DNA from: Microbacteriaceae bacterium
Lineage (GTDB): Bacteria > Actinomycetota > Actinomycetes > Actinomycetales > Microbacteriaceae
Reading direction: 5' to 3'
Length of the DNA: 57,211 nucleotides
Assembly (NCBI GenBank): GCA_004297935.1
Contig: SCRE01000013.1
Location: forward strand, 1-57,211
This document shows, piece after piece, positions 16,253 through 25,165 of this stretch (positions are counted from its first letter, which is position 1; each line of letters starts with the position of its first letter). Under the pieces are notes generated by a model. It saw nothing but the letters and a program-made list of their open reading frames with translations, was not told where the DNA came from and did not search any database. A program made the translations under genes and the position numbers.

Positions 16253-17566
16253 ATGGCTTCAGCATCAGCGGGACCGACGCTCGACGAAACAGCAGTCATC
16301 GCGCGGGATCTCATCCGATTCGACACCACGAACTATGGAGAGGGAATCTCCAACGGAGAGAGCGAAGCGGCCGAGTACGTCGCGGCCCGGCTGACCCAGA
16401 TGGGGTTGAAGCCGCAACTGTTCGATTCCGACCCGGGGCGCACGAGCGTCATCGCCCGGGTCGCCGGTCGCAACCCTGACAAGCCGGCGCTCGTGGTGCA
16501 CGGGCACCTGGACGTCGTGCCCGCGGATCCGCGCACATGGTCGGTCGAGCCGTTCGCCGGCGAGGTCAAGGACGGTATGCTCTGGGGCCGCGGGGCCGTC
16601 GACATGAAGAACATGGACGCCATGATCATCACGGCGCTACACGACATCATCACCGCCGGAGGGCAGCCGGAGCGCAACCTCGTGGTCGCGTTCTTCGCGG
16701 ACGAGGAGGACGGCGGTCGGCGCGGGTCCCATCACCTCGTGGCCAATCACCCCGAACTGTTCGCCGGTGCGACCGAGGCGATCAGCGAGGTAGGCGGCTA
16801 TTCGATCGATCTCGACGGCAAACGCGCATACCTCCTGCAAACGGGGGAGAAGGCCCTCGTCTGGGTCAAGCTCGTCGCCCACGGACAGGCCGCGCACGGC
16901 TCACGGCTGGTCGCCGACAACGCGATCACCCGGCTGGCGGAGGCGGTCGCGCGCATCGGGCGGGAACCGTGGCCGATCACCCTCACCGACACCACCCGGC
17001 AACTGATCGGCGAACTCGAACGGCTCCTCGATGTCGGCGCCCGGCAACTCGGGCCGGACGAGGTCGTGTTGAGAACCGGCACCGCCGCCGGCTTCATCCT
17101 CGCCACGCTTCGCACGACGAGCAACCCGACGGCGCTGACCGCCGGTTACAAGCACAACGTGATCCCCGATCGTGCAGAAGCCCTGATCGACGTCCGCACG
17201 CTGCCCGGAGTCGAGGATGCGGCTCTCGCCCGTATCATCGAACTCGCCGGCGAGTATGTGGACGTCGAGATCCTGCACCGGGACATCGGGCTCGAGGCGG
17301 CGTTCTCCGGCGACCTCGTCGAGACCATTGTGCAGACGCTCGAGGAACACGACCCGGGCGCGCCGGTGCTGCCGTACCTGCTCTCCGGCGGCACGGACAA
17401 CAAGGCGCTGAGCCTCCTCGGCATCACCGGCTACGGCTTCGCCCCGTTGCGGCTTCCACCCGAACTGGACTTCCCCGGCATGTTTCACGGCGTCGACGAG
17501 CGCGTGCCGCTGGACTCGCTCGTCTTCGGCCGGAACGTGCTGGCCGATTTCCTGCGGCGATACTAA
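16253..17566 (+). CDS. M20/M25/M40-family metallopeptidase (dipeptidase/deacylase)
   Basis: 437 aa, the usual length for M20 dipeptidases. The metal-binding pattern is intact: HGHLDVVPA (first His and the Asp two residues after the motif), GRGAVDMKNMD (bridging Asp), and ADEEDGG (catalytic Glu-Glu pair). A lid/dimerisation domain is inserted in the middle. A further metal His is in FHGVDERVP near the C-terminus. Such zinc enzymes cleave dipeptides or N-acyl amino acids in the cytosol; the substrate cannot be told from sequence. It stands alone upstream of mshC (36-base gap); each has its own leaderless promoter. Confidence 0.93.
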   Translation: MASASAGPTLDETAVIARDLIRFDTTNYGEGISNGESEAAEYVAARLTQMGLKPQLFDSDPGRTSVIARVAGRNPDKPALVVHGHLDVVPADPRTWSVEPFAGEVKDGMLWGRGAVDMKNMDAMIITALHDIITAGGQPERNLVVAFFADEEDGGRRGSHHLVANHPELFAGATEAISEVGGYSIDLDGKRAYLLQTGEKALVWVKLVAHGQAAHGSRLVADNAITRLAEAVARIGREPWPITLTDTTRQLIGELERLLDVGARQLGPDEVVLRTGTAAGFILATLRTTSNPTALTAGYKHNVIPDRAEALIDVRTLPGVEDAALARIIELAGEYVDVEILHRDIGLEAAFSGDLVETIVQTLEEHDPGAPVLPYLLSGGTDNKALSLLGITGYGFAPLRLPPELDFPGMFHGVDERVPLDSLVFGRNVLADFLRRY

Positions 17567-17590
17567 GCGGTCCCGTTCGCGCCGACCGCC

Positions 17591-17596
17591 TAGGCT
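17591..17596 (+). promoter_or_regulatory. -10 element (TAGGCT) of mshC
   Basis: TAGGCT with six bases to the GTG start at 17603, giving a leaderless mshC transcript. Confidence 0.6.
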
Positions 17597-17602
17597 GGAT
17601 GG

Positions 17603-18868
17603 GTGCGTGCGTGGACGAGACCGGAGATCCCGACGATCGAAGGGCACTCCGGGCCGCCGCTGTTGTTCGACACACCGACCGGGGCGCTCGTGGCCGCAGA
17701 GCCGGGTGCAGACAACACGACGCGCATGTACGTGTGCGGCATCACCCCGTACGATGCGACGCACATCGGGCATGCGGCGACGTATCTGGCGTATGACACC
17801 CTTCAGCGCCTCTGGCGCGATGCCGGCTATCGGGTGCGCTACACCCAGAACGTAACGGATGTCGACGACCCGCTTCTCGAACGTGCAGCGGCAGCCGGCA
17901 TCGACTGGCGGGCGCTGGCCGATCAGCAGATCGACCTGTTCCGTTCCGATATGGAGAGTCTGTCGATCATCCCACCCGATGACTATGTCGCGGTCACGGA
18001 AAGCATCCAGCCCGTCGCCGACGCAGTGGATGCGCTCCTGGAACGCGGCATCGCCTATCGCGTGCCGACAGCGGATGCCGCCGCCGATGACATCTACTTC
18101 GACATCGCGGCAGCAGAGGCGCTGACGGCGTGGCGGCTCGGCCAGGAGAGCAACCTCGATCGCGTGCAGATGCTGGAACTGTCCGCCGAACGCGGCGGTG
18201 ACCCGGATCGGACCGGCAAACGCGATCCGCTCGACCCGCTGCTCTGGCGCGGCGCCCGCGATGGGGAGCCCAGCTGGCCGTCGCGCGTCGGGCCCGGCCG
18301 GCCCGGCTGGCACATCGAATGCACCGTGATCGCATTGGCCACCCTGGGCGAGAACTTCACCGTCCAGGGCGGTGGCGCCGACCTGATCTTCCCGCATCAC
18401 GAGCTGAGCGCGGCGCACGCGACCGCGCTTTCCGGGCATCCGCTCGCCGCGGTGTTCAACCACACCGGCCTCGTCGCATACCAGGGCGCGAAGATGAGCA
18501 AATCGCTCGGCAACCTGGTGCTGGTGTCCGAGTTGCGCGAACAGGGCGCCGACCCGCGCGCGATCCGCCTCGCGCTGCTTGCGAACCACTACCGCAGCGA
18601 GTGGGAATGGACGCCCGCGGTGCTCGCGACGGCGACGGCACGGTTGGCCGAATGGTCGGAGTTCGCCCGACAGGGCACTGCGACGGGCCGCGACACGACA
18701 GCCGTTCACGACACGACAGCGGTCATCGACGAGCTGCGTCGCACGCTTGCCGACGACCTCGACACCCCCGGCGCGTTGGCCGTCATCGACCGGACGATCG
18801 CCTCTGCCGGCAGCGACCCGCACCTGCTCGCCGACGCGATCGACGCGCTGCTGGGGGTGCGCCTGTAG
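17603..18868 (+). CDS. mshC: Mycothiol synthesis ligase MshC
   Basis: 421 aa. MshC joins cysteine to glucosaminyl-inositol (ATP-dependent), the third step of mycothiol synthesis in actinobacteria. It is a cysteinyl-tRNA synthetase relative: MYVCGITPYDATHIGHA holds the zinc/cysteine-binding Cys and the HIGH motif, and AKMSKSLGN is the KMSKS loop. The N-terminal RAWTRPEIPTI is typical for MshC and absent from CysS, and the protein lacks the C-terminal tRNA-binding domain of CysS. An 18-bp in-frame duplication (18691-18726) gives the repeat DTTAVHDTTAV near the C-terminus. The neighbouring PAC2 gene is a common partner in this phylum. Confidence 0.96.
   Translation: MRAWTRPEIPTIEGHSGPPLLFDTPTGALVAAEPGADNTTRMYVCGITPYDATHIGHAATYLAYDTLQRLWRDAGYRVRYTQNVTDVDDPLLERAAAAGIDWRALADQQIDLFRSDMESLSIIPPDDYVAVTESIQPVADAVDALLERGIAYRVPTADAAADDIYFDIAAAEALTAWRLGQESNLDRVQMLELSAERGGDPDRTGKRDPLDPLLWRGARDGEPSWPSRVGPGRPGWHIECTVIALATLGENFTVQGGGADLIFPHHELSAAHATALSGHPLAAVFNHTGLVAYQGAKMSKSLGNLVLVSELREQGADPRAIRLALLANHYRSEWEWTPAVLATATARLAEWSEFARQGTATGRDTTAVHDTTAVIDELRRTLADDLDTPGALAVIDRTIASAGSDPHLLADAIDALLGVRL
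18691..18726. repeat. 18-bp in-frame tandem duplication in mshC
   Basis: CGACACGACAGCCGTTCA (18691-18708) is repeated with three changes at 18709-18726, duplicating six residues (DTTAVH/DTTAVI) in a surface linker of the C-terminal helical region. Confidence 0.7.
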
Positions 18869-18933
18869 TAGCCGGTGAGATGGCGCAGGACGTGCCATTG
18901 CGGCAACTCGGCGGGCTTGACCGGCGGAACCGC

Positions 18934-19887
18934 TCAGTCCCTGCCGCGCCACGGCTCGTCGGGCCGGCCATCGGGCCGGCCGTCTGGTCGCCCGTCTCGC
19001 CCGTCGCCGCGCTTGCGCAGGTAGCGTTCGAACTCCTGTGCGATCGCCTCACCGCTGGCCTCGGGGGAGTCGACCGTGTCTCTGGCCTGCTCCAACTGAC
19101 GGATGTACGCGGCCATGTCATCGTCGTCGGCCGCGAGTGCGTCGATCCCGGCTTCCCAGCTCGCAGCCTCCGCCACGAGGTCACCGCGCGGGATGGTGAC
19201 GTCTACCAGTTCCTCCACCGCGTCGATCAACGCGAGCATCGCTTTCGGCGACGGCGCATTGTGCACGTAGTGCGGCACGGATGCCCAGATCGCCAGCGTG
19301 GGGATGCCGACCTTCTCGGCAGCATCCGCGAACACGCTGAGAATGCCCACCGGACCCTCGTAGGTCGGCCGCTCCACGTGCAACTCAGCCCGCACCTGCG
19401 CATTCTCGCTGGAGGTGAAGATCGAGATCGGGCGCGTGTGCGGAACATCCGCGAGCATCGAGCCGAGGAAGACGATGGCGCCGATGTCCGCAGCGAGAGC
19501 GGCGTCCAGCAACTCCGCCGTGAAGTTCTTCCAGCTGCGCGACGGCTCCGTTCCGAGCAGGAGGTAGATGTTTCCCACGTTGTTGCCGCTGATCTGAAGA
19601 TCGGCGTCATCGGCGAGAGTGCGCGGCGCCGCGCCGGGGGAGGCCGGACCGTACAGCGTGGCGCTCGGCCACTCGATCGTGCGGGAGCCGTCTTCTTCGC
19701 TCGAGATCGTCGGCCGGTTGAACTGGAAGTCGAAATACAGTTCGGGGTCGACGTCGGCGAGCGCGACGACATCGAGCGTGTCTTTCAGCGTTCGCACTGC
19801 ACCGCTGGCGGCCTCGCCTGCGTCGTTCCAGCCCTCGAACGCGACGACGAGCAGCCGCCCGCTCAGAACACTCTTTGCGTCTGTCAC
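18934..19887 (-). CDS. PAC2-family protein (proteasome-assembly-chaperone-like)
   Basis: 317 aa. The PAC2 core starts LLVVAFEGWNDAGEAASGAV and includes GTEPSRSWKNFTAEL and IFLGSMLADVPHTRP; actinobacterial members sit next to mshC as here. Eukaryotic PAC2 helps assemble the 20S proteasome; the bacterial role is not settled. The C-terminus carries a low-complexity tail with three Asp-Gly-Arg-Pro repeats encoded by 12-bp units near the stop. It is convergent with mshC (65-base gap). The start is a GTG at 19887 with GGAG upstream. The family assignment is firm, the function open. Confidence 0.92.
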   Translation of the reverse strand: MTDAKSVLSGRLLVVAFEGWNDAGEAASGAVRTLKDTLDVVALADVDPELYFDFQFNRPTISSEEDGSRTIEWPSATLYGPASPGAAPRTLADDADLQISGNNVGNIYLLLGTEPSRSWKNFTAELLDAALAADIGAIVFLGSMLADVPHTRPISIFTSSENAQVRAELHVERPTYEGPVGILSVFADAAEKVGIPTLAIWASVPHYVHNAPSPKAMLALIDAVEELVDVTIPRGDLVAEAASWEAGIDALAADDDDMAAYIRQLEQARDTVDSPEASGEAIAQEFERYLRKRGDGRDGRPDGRPDGRPDEPWRGRD

Positions 19888-20001
19888 GATCCGTCGTACT
19901 CCGATTCCACGGTCATGGTCTCGGCCAGGGTTCGTCCATGACCTCCCTCCAGGATAGGGCCCCCTGCAGAGGGCGGCCGCAAGCTCGACGTGCGCCCCCG
20001 G

Positions 20002-20007
20002 TAGACT
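20002..20007 (+). promoter_or_regulatory. -10 element (TAGACT) of the HAD gene
   Basis: TAGACT with eight bases to the GTG at 20016; probable leaderless start. Confidence 0.55.
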
Positions 20008-20015
20008 TGGGCCTC

Positions 20016-20711
20016 GTGACCACCGACTACCCCGCTGCCGTTCTGTGGGACATGGACGGCACGCTGGTGGACAGCGAGCCCTACTGGATGAGGGCGGAGC
20101 TGGAACTCATCAGCGAATACGGCGGAAGCTGGTCGCATGAGGAAGCGCTGCAGATGGTGGGCGCAGGCCTGTGGGTCTCCGCCGAGGTGTTCCAGTCGCG
20201 CGGCGTCGAGCTCAGCCCCGACGAGATCGTCACCCGGCTGACCGACCGGGTGCAGGAGCAGATCCACGACGGCGGCGTGCCGTGGCGGCCCGGTGCGCGC
20301 GAGTTGCTCGCCGAGATCCGCGACGCCGGCATTCCGACCGCCCTGGTGACGATGTCCGTGCGTCGAATGGCACAGCAGGTGGTCGACGCGATTCCGTACC
20401 CGGCGTTCGATCTGCTCGTCACCGGCGACGAGGTGACGCATCCGAAACCGCATCCGGATGCCTACCGGACTGCCACGCAGCGGCTCGGCGTCGACCCGGC
20501 ACACACGATCGCCATCGAGGATTCCGTCGCAGGGCTCGGTTCCGCGGTAGCCGCGGGCACTGTCGCCATCGGCGTCCCGCATATCCTCGAGCTGCCGCCC
20601 AGCCCCGACTACACGCTGTGGCCGAGCCTGCACGGCCGCACCCTCGCGGATCTCACATCGCTCCTGCAGGAACGACGCGCACCTCTCGCATCAGACGGAT
20701 CCCGGCGCTGA
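20016..20711 (+). CDS. HAD-superfamily hydrolase (beta-phosphoglucomutase-like subfamily)
   Basis: 231 aa. Motif I is LWDMDGTLVDSEPYW (nucleophile Asp and acid/base Asp), motif II is LVTMS, the lysine is in THPKPHPDAY, and motif III is IEDSVAGLGSA. The cap domain is the C1 helical type, as in phosphatases and phosphoglucomutases acting on small sugars or nucleotides. The substrate cannot be inferred. The stop TGA overlaps the ATG of the following trmI gene by one base, so the two are coupled. Confidence 0.93.
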   Translation: MTTDYPAAVLWDMDGTLVDSEPYWMRAELELISEYGGSWSHEEALQMVGAGLWVSAEVFQSRGVELSPDEIVTRLTDRVQEQIHDGGVPWRPGARELLAEIRDAGIPTALVTMSVRRMAQQVVDAIPYPAFDLLVTGDEVTHPKPHPDAYRTATQRLGVDPAHTIAIEDSVAGLGSAVAAGTVAIGVPHILELPPSPDYTLWPSLHGRTLADLTSLLQERRAPLASDGSRR

Positions 20712-21772
20712 TGTCGGAGGCGAACGCACCTGACCCACGCAGCAGCGGGCCGTTCCGAGCGGGCGATCGGGTGCAGTTGACCGGTCCGCGCGGCCATCTC
20801 AACACGATCTCCCTTCAGGCCGGCGGCACATTCCACAGCCATAAGGGCGTTCTGCCGCATGATGCGATCATCGGCCTGCCGGACGGTTCTGTCGTGACCA
20901 ACAACGTCGGTGTCGAGCATCTGGCTCTGCGGCCGTTGTTGAACGACTTCGTCATGTCGATGCCGCGCGGTGCCGCGATCGTCTATCCGAAGGATGCGGC
21001 ACAGATCCTCGCGCAGGCAGACATCTTTCCCGGTGCCACCGTCGTGGAGGCCGGCGTCGGTTCCGGTGCCCTCTCACTGTGGCTGCTGCGCGCGATCGGA
21101 TGCGACGGCACGCTGAACTCGTTCGAGCGCCGTGAGGAGTTCGCCGAGGTCGCCCGCGACAACGTCGCGACGTTCCACGGCCACGATCCCGATAACTGGA
21201 CCATCACGGTCGGCGATCTGAACGACGCACTGCCCGCCGTCACGTCGCCGGCCAGCGTCGACAGAGTGGTGCTGGACATGCTCGCACCGTGGGAGTGCCT
21301 GGATGCCTGTGCCACCGCCCTGAAACCAGGCGGGGTGCTGCTCTGCTATGTCGCAACCGTCACGCAGCTCTCTCGCGTCGCGGAGGCGATCCGTGCCACC
21401 GGGCGATTCACACAGCCCGTCTCGAACGAGACCATGGTGCGAGGATGGCATGTCGAAGGACTCGCCGTTCGCCCCGATCATCGGATGATCGGGCACACCG
21501 GTTTCCTCATCAGCGCGCGACTGCTCGCACCGGGAACGGTGCTACCGGAACCCAAGCGTCGCCCGTCCAAGTCGGACTACAGCGACGAGGACCTCGAGGC
21601 GTGGACCCCCGGCACGCTCGGCGAACGCGTGGTGAGCCCGAAGTCGTTGCGCAAGCGGGTTCGCGAAGCATCCGTCAATGCGGAACAGGCTCGCAACCGC
21701 GACGCTGCGCGCGATCAGCAGCCGACCGACTCCGAGCCCGAATCGTCGGCCGCACAGAAATCCATCAACTAG
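20711..21772 (+). CDS. trmI: tRNA (adenine-58-N1)-methyltransferase TrmI
   Basis: 353 aa. It methylates A58 in the T loop of tRNAs with S-adenosylmethionine. An N-terminal beta domain (FRAGDRVQLTGPRGHLNTI) precedes the Rossmann methyltransferase: motif I VVEAGVGSGALSLWL, motif IV VVLDMLAPWE. The C-terminal tail of about 60 residues is charged and disordered, longer than in many homologues. It starts on the stop codon of the HAD gene. In mycobacteria the homologue lies close to the proteasome locus, which fits the pafBC genes nearby. Confidence 0.95.
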   Translation: MSEANAPDPRSSGPFRAGDRVQLTGPRGHLNTISLQAGGTFHSHKGVLPHDAIIGLPDGSVVTNNVGVEHLALRPLLNDFVMSMPRGAAIVYPKDAAQILAQADIFPGATVVEAGVGSGALSLWLLRAIGCDGTLNSFERREEFAEVARDNVATFHGHDPDNWTITVGDLNDALPAVTSPASVDRVVLDMLAPWECLDACATALKPGGVLLCYVATVTQLSRVAEAIRATGRFTQPVSNETMVRGWHVEGLAVRPDHRMIGHTGFLISARLLAPGTVLPEPKRRPSKSDYSDEDLEAWTPGTLGERVVSPKSLRKRVREASVNAEQARNRDAARDQQPTDSEPESSAAQKSIN

Positions 21773-21783
21773 CATGGGATGCC

Positions 21784-21800
21784 GTAAGCCCACGGCTTAC
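21784..21800. repeat. 7-bp stem hairpin between trmI and the lipoprotein gene
   Basis: GTAAGCC-CAC-GGCTTAC, immediately after the trmI stop. No T-tract follows, so it is at best a weak terminator or an RNA-stability element ahead of the lipoprotein gene. Confidence 0.45.
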
Positions 21801-21831
21801 CTCCCGTGTTGATCGCACCGAAAGAGGACTC

Positions 21832-22740
21832 GTGCGCAGAGTACCCGCATTGTTGGTAGCCGCAGGATTGATCGTTGCGACGCTGTCTGGTTGCAGTGCC
21901 CCGGCGGGCGCGAACTGTATCGTCCAACCGGGCCCCGCATCGCAGCTCGTATCCGTGACCGGCCAGTTCGGCAAGACGCAACACGTTCAGTTCCCGACCC
22001 CGCTGCCGTCGCGCACCCTCCAGCGCAGCATCCTGAGCCGCGGAACCGGCGCCCCCCTGCAGCAGGGCCAGTTCATCGAGGCCGAGCTCACCCTGCTGAA
22101 CGGTGCCACCGGGCAGTCAGAGCAGAACGGGCGTGTCGGCCTCCCGCTGAGCCTGTCCACATACCCGGGGCTGGGCAAGGCATTGCAGTGCGTTCCCGTC
22201 GGTTCGCGGGTGGCGATCACCGGCACCGCCGGGCAGATCTTTGGCGCATCCGGTGTTCAATCGACCGGACTGTCCCCGTCGTTCCCGCTCGTTCTGACCA
22301 TCGATGTCGTGCGCGCGTTCCTGCCGAAGGCCAATGGAACGCCGCGACCCGGCCAGCCCGGCTTTCCCACGGTGGTACTCGCGCCCAATGGCCGGCCGGG
22401 CATCAAGGTGCCGAGTACTCCGGCTCCGAAAAAGGTCGAAGTCGCCACCCTCAAGAGCGGCAGCGGCCAGACCGTGACCAAGGATAAGACGGTCGTCGTC
22501 GCCTACACCCAGGTGAACTGGTCGGACAACACCGTCGCAGCCTCGAGCTGGGATCAGGATGCTCCCGTGCAATGGGCGCTCGGCACGGCGCCGCAGGGCG
22601 TGACCGCCGCACCAACCGGCACGGCACAGGCTCTGATCGGCTCGAAAGTCGGGTCGCAACTGATCGTGCTGGTGCCGGCGGATGCGAAAACCGGCGCAGC
22701 CGCTTCTGCATACGTCATCGACGTGCTCGGAGTGATCTGA
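21832..22740 (+). CDS. FKBP-type peptidyl-prolyl isomerase-like lipoprotein
   Basis: 302 aa. A signal peptide ends in the lipobox LSGC (Cys near residue 22), so it is predicted to be anchored on the outer face of the membrane. Two FKBP-like halves follow: one after the lipobox, one C-terminal (VVVAYTQVNWSDN ... GSQLIVLVPAD ... YVIDVLGVI). The second keeps the FKBP pattern of a strand, a ligand-covering GTA(Q)AL-IGSKVG turn and a final YVIDV strand, but many catalytic pocket residues are not obvious. Homologues precede pafB in related genomes. The GTG start has AAAGAGGA a few bases upstream. Confidence 0.85.
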   Translation: MRRVPALLVAAGLIVATLSGCSAPAGANCIVQPGPASQLVSVTGQFGKTQHVQFPTPLPSRTLQRSILSRGTGAPLQQGQFIEAELTLLNGATGQSEQNGRVGLPLSLSTYPGLGKALQCVPVGSRVAITGTAGQIFGASGVQSTGLSPSFPLVLTIDVVRAFLPKANGTPRPGQPGFPTVVLAPNGRPGIKVPSTPAPKKVEVATLKSGSGQTVTKDKTVVVAYTQVNWSDNTVAASSWDQDAPVQWALGTAPQGVTAAPTGTAQALIGSKVGSQLIVLVPADAKTGAAASAYVIDVLGVI

Positions 22741-22778
22741 CGCATCCGGTTATCCTCCCACCGACCCGTGGGCTGACC

Positions 22779-22784
22779 TAGGAT
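22779..22784 (+). promoter_or_regulatory. -10 element (TAGGAT) of pafB
   Basis: TAGGAT with six bases to the GTG at 22791; leaderless start for the pafBC operon. Confidence 0.6.
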
Positions 22785-22790
22785 GGACGA

Positions 22791-23837
22791 GTGCCTTCAG
22801 CGTCGTCACCTGCCCGGATTCCGGTCGAAGAGCGACTCTTCAGCCTGGTGCTCGCGCTGCTCGCGACCGAAACCGGCCTGACGAAAAGCACGATCCTCTC
22901 AACGGTGCAGGGTTACCGCCAGCGGTACTCGGCCGGGGGCGACAACGCCAGCCTGGAACGGCAGTTCGAACGCGACAAGGACGACATCCGCGAATTGGGG
23001 GTGCCGCTGGAGACCGTCGAGGTCCCCGGAGAGCCCGGCAACAACCAGAACCTGCGCTACCGCATTCCGAAAGGCAGTTACGACCTGCCCGCGGACATTC
23101 GCTTCTCGCCGAACGAGATCACCCTGCTGAGTCTCGCCGCGACGGTTTGGCGAGAAGGATCGCTGTCCGGCGAATCGCGCAGGGCGATCATGAAACTGCA
23201 CGCGCTCGGCGTCGAATCCGAGGCGCCCATCATCGGGTATGCGCCGCGACTGCGCGCTCGCGAGGCCGCGTTCGATCCGCTCAGCGTCGCGTTGGAACGC
23301 AAGACCGTCGTGACGTTCCTCTACCTCAAGCCCGGCGAGCCTGAACCGCGGCGTCGAACCGTCGAACCGCTCGCACTGGTGCAGCATCTCGGCCGCTGGC
23401 ATCTGCAGGGAACCGACACGGATGCCGGCCAGCCGCGCACGTTTCTTCTCTCGCGAATCGTCGGCACGGTCACCCCGACCGGCGTCGTCTTCGAACCGGA
23501 GGGCAACGACTTCGCCACACGGACACTCGACGAGCTGCAGGCGATCTGGCTCGCGAACGTCGCGGAAGTCGAGGTGGTGCCCGACACGGATGCCGCGGCC
23601 CGTCTGGGCAAGCGCTACGGCACACCGGAGCCCGGTCAGACGCGGCTGTCCGTGCACTATTCGGACATCAACATCCTCGCAGACGAACTCGCCGGATACG
23701 GTCCGGAAGTGCTGGTCCTCGCACCGGATGCGTTACGCGAGCACGTCATGAATCGATTGCGGGAGACCATCGCGGCCCACCGGGACGATGAGAACGGCGG
23801 CGTCCACGACCTCGGCACGGGGGGCAGCAATGGCTGA
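22791..23837 (+). CDS. pafB: WYL-domain regulator PafB
   Basis: 348 aa. An N-terminal winged helix (EERLFSLVLALLATETGLTKSTIL) is followed by a WYL domain (about residues 150-240) and a C-terminal WCX extension. PafB with PafC forms a transcription activator that recognises the RecA-NDp promoter motif and drives the LexA-independent DNA-damage response of actinobacteria. The next gene, pafC, overlaps by eight bases. The Pup ligase pafA and the proteasome genes are not in the window, although the regulators are named after that locus. Assignment as PafB rests on order and on similarity of the N-terminus. Confidence 0.92.
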   Translation: MPSASSPARIPVEERLFSLVLALLATETGLTKSTILSTVQGYRQRYSAGGDNASLERQFERDKDDIRELGVPLETVEVPGEPGNNQNLRYRIPKGSYDLPADIRFSPNEITLLSLAATVWREGSLSGESRRAIMKLHALGVESEAPIIGYAPRLRAREAAFDPLSVALERKTVVTFLYLKPGEPEPRRRTVEPLALVQHLGRWHLQGTDTDAGQPRTFLLSRIVGTVTPTGVVFEPEGNDFATRTLDELQAIWLANVAEVEVVPDTDAAARLGKRYGTPEPGQTRLSVHYSDINILADELAGYGPEVLVLAPDALREHVMNRLRETIAAHRDDENGGVHDLGTGGSNG

Positions 23838-24801
23838 GCGCGCCATGCAAGCGCAGGACAAGCTGGCGTTCCTGTTGTCGCTCGTGCCCTACCTGATGGA
23901 CCAGGGCCGCGTCAGCGTGACGGATGCCGCCGAGCACTTCGGCGTCTCTCCCGAGCTGGTTCGCACGGCGGTGCGCCTGATCGCCGTCTCCGGCGTGCCG
24001 GGAGAGACGCAGCAGTACCAGCCGGGCGACCTGTTCGACATCGCCTGGGACGCATTCGAAGACCACGACGAGATCATTCTCACCCACCTGGTCGCGATCG
24101 ACGATTCACCGCGATTCTCCGCCCGCGAGGCCGCCGCGCTGATCGCCGGCCTGCAGTACCTGTCCGCTCTGCCCGAGAACGCGAACCGCGACGCGATCGC
24201 GTCGCTGATGGCGAAGCTGGCTCACGGAGCATTCGGCCGGCCGAGTCAGGTCGCCGTCGCCCCGGCTGAGACGGATGCCTCGCTCGCGCTCATCCGCGAC
24301 GCCGTCTCCGGCGGCACCCAGCTCGAGTTCGGCTACCTCTCCTCGCGCGGAGAATACGAGTTGCGGCGGGTCGACCCGCTGCGCGTCGAGTCGGTCGACC
24401 AGGACTGGTATCTGCGCGGCTGGTGCCATCTGAGAAGAGCCGTGCGGACGTTCCGCCTCGATCGCATGACGAACCTGATCGCGACGACGGACCCGATCAG
24501 CTACCGGCCCACCGATGTCGCTCTGCCCGAAACACTGTTCGAGGGCTCCGAAGACGACCTCACGGTGCAACTCGAGGTGCCCGTCGCCGCGCTTCCGTTG
24601 ATCGCGGACTATCTGCGTGACAGCACCGATGCGACGGAATTCGATGGTTATGTGCGGGCAACCATGCGCGTCGCCCACTATCACGGCCTCAAACGACTGG
24701 TGAACTCGTTCTCAGGGGTGCTCACGGTGATCGGCCCGGCCGAGGCGCGTGCCGCGGTCGCGGACTGGGCGGCCGCTGGGCTGGCCCGCTACAGCACCTA
24801 G
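23830..24801 (+). CDS. pafC: WYL-domain regulator PafC
   Basis: 323 aa. The N-terminal HTH (YLMDQGRVSVTDAAEHFGVSPELV) is followed by the WYL domain (FGYLSSRGEYELRRVDPLRVESVDQDWYLRGW) that is thought to sense single-stranded DNA or another damage signal. It partners PafB, whose stop it overlaps. A candidate target promoter of this pair is at 8114-8136 in this window. ATG 23830 is preferred because the upstream extension falls inside pafB. Confidence 0.92.
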   Translation: MAERAMQAQDKLAFLLSLVPYLMDQGRVSVTDAAEHFGVSPELVRTAVRLIAVSGVPGETQQYQPGDLFDIAWDAFEDHDEIILTHLVAIDDSPRFSAREAAALIAGLQYLSALPENANRDAIASLMAKLAHGAFGRPSQVAVAPAETDASLALIRDAVSGGTQLEFGYLSSRGEYELRRVDPLRVESVDQDWYLRGWCHLRRAVRTFRLDRMTNLIATTDPISYRPTDVALPETLFEGSEDDLTVQLEVPVAALPLIADYLRDSTDATEFDGYVRATMRVAHYHGLKRLVNSFSGVLTVIGPAEARAAVADWAAAGLARYST

Positions 24802-24804
24802 ACT
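24799..24804 (+). promoter_or_regulatory. -10 element (TAGACT) overlapping the pafC stop
   Basis: TAGACT begins on the TAG stop codon of pafC; six bases later is the ATG at 24811, so this small gene probably has its own leaderless start. Confidence 0.5.
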
Positions 24805-24810
24805 CTTCGC

Positions 24811-25161
24811 ATGCCGTGGTGGTCGTGGGTCGTGATCTGGGGATGTCTCGTGCTCGCGGCGCTCGCAACATTCGGCCGGCTCGGTTACCTGATTGTGACC
24901 AAGTTCCTGAAGGTGCTGCATGCGCTCGGCGGCCTGGCCGACAAGACGGAACTTCTGCAGTCGCACGTTGACGCATTCGCCGACGAGCGTAGGAGCTCCG
25001 CGGTCTTCGCCGATGCCGCCGAACTCGCCGAACAGCGCCGCGCCGCACGAGCGGAACGAGCGCGTTGGCGTCAAACACGCAGGGAAGCTCGGGTACGACA
25101 GGGTAAGATTGCGCAAAGCGCTGATCCTCAGCGGTTCTCCCACCTACTCAAAAGGACGTGA
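24811..25161 (+). CDS. Small membrane protein of unknown function upstream of tatA
   Basis: 116 aa. One N-terminal membrane helix (WWSWVVIWGCLVLAALATFG) is followed by a hydrophilic, Arg/Ala-rich helical tail that could form a coiled coil. I know no function; a similarly built protein between pafC and tatA is common in this family. The layout (one helix plus amphipathic, charged tail) recalls TatA/TatB but lacks their Phe-Gly hinge motif. The stop is four bases before the tatA start, and the tatA ribosome binding site lies within its last codons. Confidence 0.75.
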   Translation: MPWWSWVVIWGCLVLAALATFGRLGYLIVTKFLKVLHALGGLADKTELLQSHVDAFADERRSSAVFADAAELAEQRRAARAERARWRQTRREARVRQGKIAQSADPQRFSHLLKRT

Positions 25162-25165
25162 CCGT

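Noticed and set aside
16901-18952. 683-codon open frame on the minus strand
   Set aside because: It lies antisense across the M20 peptidase and mshC, which have intact catalytic motifs; long antisense frames are expected in high-GC DNA and its translation is Arg/Gly/Ala-rich without motifs.
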